From Marinobacter halodurans (GTDB lineage Bacteria; Pseudomonadota; Gammaproteobacteria; Pseudomonadales; Oleiphilaceae): 64,000 nucleotides of DNA. Each line of letters opens with the position of its first letter. The first letter of the stretch is position 1. The notes beneath the pieces are model-generated. The model was not told where the DNA came from. It searched no databases and worked only from the letters and a program-made list of their open reading frames with translations. The stretch lies in assembly GCF_004327985.1 (NCBI RefSeq), contig NZ_SJDL01000025.1:18178-82177 (forward strand). The letters are read 5' to 3'. Positions 60,386 through 64,000 of this stretch are shown here, in pieces. Position numbers and translations under genes: made by a program.

Positions 60386-60696
60386 CTACCCCACTTCAAA
60401 CCAGAACTCAATCTCATCCGTCTCCTGATCAAACTCCGCCGCATGCTCAACCCCGGCGGGCACGTGGTACCAGTCGCCGACGCCATAACGTTCCGTCCGG
60501 CCCTCGATGGACAACTTGAGCTCACCGCGGATGATACGCCGTGGTTGTCCGTGTCGTGGGTATGGGGTGGGATTCGGGTTCCGGCAGGGTATGACGCAAA
60601 CAGAACGTCGGCGCCTTTGGCCGCCAGGCGGTAGGCATCAAAGCGCCCGTCAAAGAGTGGCAGCGTGCGAATTTTATCCGGGTATTTCCCTGGCAT
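60386..60696 (-). pseudogene. Cupin-domain protein broken by a frameshift
   Basis: The first frame reads MPGKYPDKIRTLPLFDGRFD to PPHTHDTDNHG. The matching second half is in another frame (GELKLSIEGRTERYGVGDWY, HVPAGVEHAAEF, EIEFWFEVG, stop at 60386). A single missing base near 60540 separates them. Joined, it is a normal single-cupin protein of about 103 residues. Real mutation or sequencing error. Confidence 0.75.
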
Positions 60697-60818
60697 CTCT
60701 CACCTTCCATGTAGAGTCGATATTCCAATCAGTGGCCGCGAGACAGTCTGTTCCTGACAGATTGACAGCGACCTCAATACATTAGCCTCAATTCTTAGAC
60801 TATCCAGGACTGAAGCGT

Positions 60819-60863
60819 GATCATTCCGAAGCGAATTAATCAAAATTAAAGCGCTACGACCCC
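60819..60863. repeat. 45-bp direct repeat, copy B
   Basis: Partner of 59518-59562. It continues into a palindrome AATTAAAG...CTTTAATT and then GTTATATGC, the core-site-like sequence just past the CBASS effector stop. Confidence 0.65.
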
Positions 60864-60886
60864 TTTAATTCTCGTTATATGCAGGT

Positions 60887-61705
60887 CTATCGTTCAGCAC
60901 GTTCTCTCCAAAGAGCATTTAGCCTGTCCTTGTTTTTTAGATATATTTTCGAAGGAATGACAGGAGTTCCCTCGATAATCGAATTGTAATCGCACATATA
61001 TATAAGTATGTCCTCTTTTATATCTCCGCTCTGAATAATACTGTTAAGTCTCTCCTCTATTGAGTCGACTGCATTGGATGAAGAGGTCAACTTTATTGAC
61101 TTAGAAAAAAGACTGCCCGTAATTAACCACATTAATACGAGGCACAATATCTGGCCAACAGTTTTACCAAGCTCAGAAGAATCAAAAAACGTTATTAAAA
61201 AGAGGGAAAAAACCGATATTGCTAACACGAAAGAAAAAATGAGCCATGTTTTCTTGGCATACTCTCTAAGAAGAGATTTCGACCAAAATGCACTCTCTTC
61301 TATAATCTCGGCTAATTTTTGATTTCCATATTCCGACTCTGATTTGAAATACTCTTCATCTTCCCATTGTTTGGCACTATCACTGCTTGCTTTAAAACAC
61401 AAAATTAAGTCACTGTAGGACTTGGCACTTAACTGTATACCTAAGCCATTTCTGATGACAATTGCCCGCCGCGCACGCTCCGCAGTGTTATGAGAGGTTT
61501 TCGATTCCTCGGAAATATATAACCAAGCGAGAGCTAGTAAGATGCTCACAATCGATAGGGAATGAACAATATTAATTTCTTGAATCACTAGGCATAAAAT
61601 CGACACAAGAACAATGACAACCTGAACCCTACCCGCCCAGATTTGAAGCTTTTCAGCTCTTTGAAATTCAGACCTTTGTAGTCCTAGTAATTTAACATCA
61701 TCCAT
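60887..61705 (-). CDS. CBASS effector, S-4TM (four-helix putative pore-forming) protein
   Basis: A 272-residue membrane protein with two pairs of helices: VQVVIVLVSILCLVIQEI and SIVSILLALAWLYI, then WLIFSFVLAISVFSLFLITF and VGQILCLVLMWLITGSLF. The middle is charged and cytoplasmic. This is the S-4TM family of predicted pore-forming effectors found beside CD-NTases. The start at 61705 overlaps the CD-NTase stop by 8 bp; TTG 61726 is the alternative. On infection a cyclic nucleotide would open or assemble it and kill the cell. AT-rich compared with the left half of the window. Confidence 0.85.
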   Translation of the reverse strand: MDDVKLLGLQRSEFQRAEKLQIWAGRVQVVIVLVSILCLVIQEINIVHSLSIVSILLALAWLYISEESKTSHNTAERARRAIVIRNGLGIQLSAKSYSDLILCFKASSDSAKQWEDEEYFKSESEYGNQKLAEIIEESAFWSKSLLREYAKKTWLIFSFVLAISVFSLFLITFFDSSELGKTVGQILCLVLMWLITGSLFSKSIKLTSSSNAVDSIEERLNSIIQSGDIKEDILIYMCDYNSIIEGTPVIPSKIYLKNKDRLNALWRERAER

Positions 61706-62561
61706 AAGCAGGGAACTTGTCTCCAAATATTTGGCGCCATATAGCTATTGCACCTTCGTGGTCATTGTCATCACCATAAGTTTTAGCCCAGGCAGACCTA
61801 GCTTTGTCTCGTGCGGTTTCTAGCCGCTTTTTGGTTTCAGATCTTGTCAAATAGGTTAAATAGTCATCGGCAAAGGCGCCTTCATACCAAAGGGGGCCAT
61901 CTACTAAATTAGCCGCCTCTTCAAAAAATTTAAAAATGTCCCATGAAATATCATTCATCGAAGAACCAAATATTCTTAAGGCCATTGCCTCAATATGATA
62001 AGACTGCAAATAAGAACTGTGTGTCCGATTCCAATGCTTGATCATAGTAATGGATTTTCTGAAATTCGAGCCGCACGTTCCTGCCCTCGATGTCATATTG
62101 GCTGTATGATTCTTTGGTTTGCTTGTAACCCATTGCTCTGTATTCATATCAGGTATGGAATATGAAATAACAATCCCGCCATCATTAACAACTCGACTAC
62201 ACGGCACTATGTCAACGTTAGGCCAAGTTTTATAATAGAGAGTTACGGCCTGCCCATTCTTTCTGACATTAGTTCTATATTCAGATAGCGTATCTCTTAC
62301 TTCTTGCAACACTTCAGAAGGTTTCTTGTCCTTTATATGCTTCGTATAATGGAGCGCTACCATTACATCCAAATCAGCATGATCTTTTAAAGCTGTATAC
62401 CGAGGGATGGAGCCAGACGAAAAAGACTCTATAACATGAAGCTTCTTCTTTAGCTTGCTTACAATATCATCTCTACGGCGATTAGCTGTATCTCGGTGAT
62501 CGCCAGATAGATTTATATTTTGATAAAAAGTGTCAAATGAGACTGCAACAGTGTACGGCAC
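61698..62561 (-). CDS. CBASS CD-NTase (cyclic oligonucleotide synthase)
   Basis: A 287-residue SMODS-type nucleotidyltransferase starting at GTG 62561, with AAGGA seven bases upstream. The catalytic motif is GSIPRYTALKDHADLDVMV (GS then DxD) with the third acidic residue in WPNVDIVPC. The helical C-terminal part contains KSITMIKHWNRTHSSYLQSY. It makes a cyclic di- or trinucleotide on phage infection to activate the coupled four-TM effector. No Cap2/Cap3 or HORMA/TRIP13 genes are present, so this is a minimal type I CBASS. Confidence 0.88.
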   Translation of the reverse strand: MPYTVAVSFDTFYQNINLSGDHRDTANRRRDDIVSKLKKKLHVIESFSSGSIPRYTALKDHADLDVMVALHYTKHIKDKKPSEVLQEVRDTLSEYRTNVRKNGQAVTLYYKTWPNVDIVPCSRVVNDGGIVISYSIPDMNTEQWVTSKPKNHTANMTSRAGTCGSNFRKSITMIKHWNRTHSSYLQSYHIEAMALRIFGSSMNDISWDIFKFFEEAANLVDGPLWYEGAFADDYLTYLTRSETKKRLETARDKARSAWAKTYGDDNDHEGAIAIWRQIFGDKFPAYG

Positions 62562-62588
62562 TCTTTATTCCTTTCTTGAGCATATAAC

Positions 62589-62755
62589 GAGGCTGTAGGA
62601 AAACCCTCGCCCCTTTTTAAGATGGCGCTCCTACGTAAAATCTGGGTGTATTTTCGATATTGAGTGCCCCAGATTTTAAGAATAGGCGCTATTTTTAGTT
62701 TGTTTCTTGACCAATTTCGGGTCAAAAAAATCTCCTGACCTTTCTCTACAGCCTC
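62589..62755. mobile_element. 167-bp IS1182-derived MITE inserted in the attC site
   Basis: Ends GAGGCTGTAG and CTACAGCCTC are perfect 10-bp terminal inverted repeats of the type bounding the IS1182 remnant at 55605. An inner pair AAAATCTGGG/CCCCAGATTTT is also present. AAC flanks both sides (62586-62588 and 62756-62758), a likely target duplication. It encodes nothing. Confidence 0.7.
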
Positions 62756-62828
62756 AACGCCTGGGCTCAGCGGCCGATTTGTAGGCGCACAGCGCCGGAA
62801 AAGCGGTCCGCTGCAGCCCTTGTTAAGC
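62751..62828 (-). repeat. attC-like integron recombination site (R' side split by the MITE)
   Basis: Read on the minus strand: core GCTTAAC, then arm AGGGCTGCAGCGGACCG, a loop, then arm CGGCCGCTGAGCCC and core GCGTT. The arms pair except for two unpaired bases (a G and an A) on one side, the hallmark of attC. The stop codon of the preceding gene (62823) lies inside GCTTAAC, as in integron cassettes. Removing the MITE and one AAC restores GGCGTTATATGC as the R' core just before the CBASS operon. Confidence 0.7.
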
Positions 62829-63290
62829 ATCCGATGCTCGGATTACGTCATTGAATTCCATCGGAAACCTTTCAAGTGTTTCAGGCAACCGATCACTAAA
62901 AAAGAAGCGCCTTCTAAAGAACTCAAAATCATCCTCTGGTTTGGACAACTCTTCTTTTACTCTTTTGCGAGCGTATTTTATTCCTCGACTTTTGACCTCT
63001 GGGTTCTGGAGGACTCGGCTGACCAAAAGCTCGACTCTCGCCTTCTTGCCTTTACCCCTACAATACATCCAATAATAATTGTGGAAACTAGCTTCGAATA
63101 ATGCTCGGGCACCAATGAACCCGAATCTTGGTTCACTATCACCAATGTCTTTATTCAGCGCTTCCATCGCTTTGTCACCGTCTTTGGTCTCAAAGAAAGC
63201 CGAATAAAAATCTCGAAAGCGCCTTTCTAAGTCGCCCGCCTTTATTTCCTCCTGAACGCCAATGACGCCAAAAAATGGGGCCCCATCCAT
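62823..63290 (-). pseudogene. Hypothetical protein, 5' end cut off by an IS256 element
   Basis: 155 codons from the first ATG, but the frame stays open upstream to about 63335 with coding-like sequence (CDGANLISTATQ), where the IS begins, so the N-terminus is missing. It has MDGAPFFGVIGVQEEIKAGD, GDKAMEALNKDIGDSEPRFG and a basic C-terminal half (GIKYARKRVKEEL). Family not recognised. Its stop is in the attC core, so it was the cassette before CBASS. Confidence 0.6.
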
Positions 63291-63364
63291 TTGTGTGGCA
63301 GTGCTAATCAGGTTCGCTCCATCACACGCCCCAACGAGTTATCGTCAAATCTGGTGTATGAACA

Positions 63365-64000
63365 TCAGGCAGCGTTCCTGTCTGATTGTTGCTCAACCGC
63401 TTCTCCGTCCCGGAACTCGACGTTGTTAACGACCAGTTCCAGAAGCTGAAATCCTTTGATGCGTTTCCACCGTTTCTGGGCGGACTCCATCAACTTGAAT
63501 ACCATCGCCAAGGTGGTGTCTCTGGACCCGCAGCCCCGACTTTTCTTCGTCCTCAGCCGTACCGTGGCAAAGGTTGATTCGATCGGGTTGGTGGTGCGCA
63601 AGTGAATCCAGTGCGCCGCCGGAAAATCATAGAAGGCCAGCAGCTCATCCCGGTCTTTCTCAAGGTTGTCCATCGCCCTCGGGTACTTGTCCCGGAACCG
63701 CTTCAACGTGCTGTCAAAGGCGCTATGGGCGTTGTCTCGCGTTTCTGCCAGGTAGATCTCGTGCAGTGCCGACTTCACCTTCGGTTGCACTGACTTGGGC
63801 AGCTTGTCCAGCACATTGGCGGTCTTGTGGACCCAGCAGCGCTGATGCCGGGTCTCCGGGAAAACCTTGGTCAGTGCCTTCCAGAAGCCCAGCGCACCGT
63901 CGCCCACAGCCAGCTTCGGGTGCAGATCCAAATGTCGGCTTTTCAGGCCCTGGAGTAACTCCAGCCAACTGGCTTCGGACTCCCGGTGGCCGTCCTCGAC
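63365..64000 (-). mobile_element. IS256-family transposase, C-terminal part (runs off window)
   Basis: The frame is open to the window edge and reads DGHRESEASWLELLQGLKSR, LAVGDGALGFWKALTKVFPE, RHQRCWVHKTANVLDKLPKS and IHLRTTNPIESTFATVRLRT, the DDE-type core and C-terminal block of IS256 transposases. The element end is near 63335, probably at the GTTATCGTCAAATCTGG stretch (63338-63354). It interrupts the gene to its left. Confidence 0.88.

Noticed and set aside
1..64000. tRNA or rRNA genes, and an integron integrase
   Set aside because: No cloverleaf or rRNA-like stretch was recognised, and no tyrosine recombinase gene is present, so the attC evidence stands without an integrase in view.

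Overview
The window reads as a chromosomal segment of a gammaproteobacterium of marine type. The GC-rich left half, a Prc protease very close in layout to the E. coli protein, the TctCBA/TctDE block and the redox gene set would fit a Marinobacter-like organism, but that name is an inference from gene style, not a search result. No rRNA, tRNA or CRISPR array was seen.

Layout. 1-25 kb is ordinary chromosome. It holds the tail-specific protease Prc, a tripartite tricarboxylate transporter (tctCBA) with its divergent two-component system (tctDE plus a periplasmic binding protein), a NicO-type metal exporter with a DUF1007 partner behind a Zur-box-like site, SCO1 and PCu(A)C copper chaperones, a ChrB-like/MFS pair, a PAP2 phosphatase, an alginate-lyase-like lipoprotein with a LamG-like tail, and a LysR-controlled tautomerase/CMD/DUF4865 operon. 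25-31 kb has a two-domain protein whose C-terminus matches cyanobacterial acyl-ACP reductase, then two LysR-regulated flavin oxidoreductases. 31-39 kb is less GC-rich and is a signalling island: a REC-GGDEF-EAL protein, two tandem periplasmic binding proteins without a permease, and a large hybrid histidine kinase. 39-44.5 kb has a LysE exporter, a MarR pair, two glutathione S-transferases, and LigD split into separate phosphoesterase and polymerase genes with a 33-codon ORF between them.

44.5-64 kb is an accessory region, mostly minus strand, full of repeats and element debris. Its core (45.9-53.5 kb) is a VasX-like, MIX-motif, pore-forming type VI-like effector of 1331 aa, followed by three tandem copies of a membrane protein that looks like its immunity protein. 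Orphan copies of the effector C-terminus sit between them. The three immunity copies share their ends and differ in a transmembrane core. Next come HigBA, a second toxin-antitoxin pair, chimeric IS1182/IS110 debris, PhzF-like, HExxH-type and GNAT genes, and a second copy of the LysE gene between 45-bp direct repeats. The region ends with a two-gene CBASS antiphage system (CD-NTase plus four-TM effector).

The CBASS operon looks like an integron gene cassette. An attC-like hairpin lies just upstream of it, overlapping the stop codon of the preceding gene. A 167-bp IS1182-derived MITE interrupts that attC, and removing the MITE and one AAC restores a canonical site. The preceding gene is cut by an IS256 element that runs off the window. 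No integrase gene is in view.
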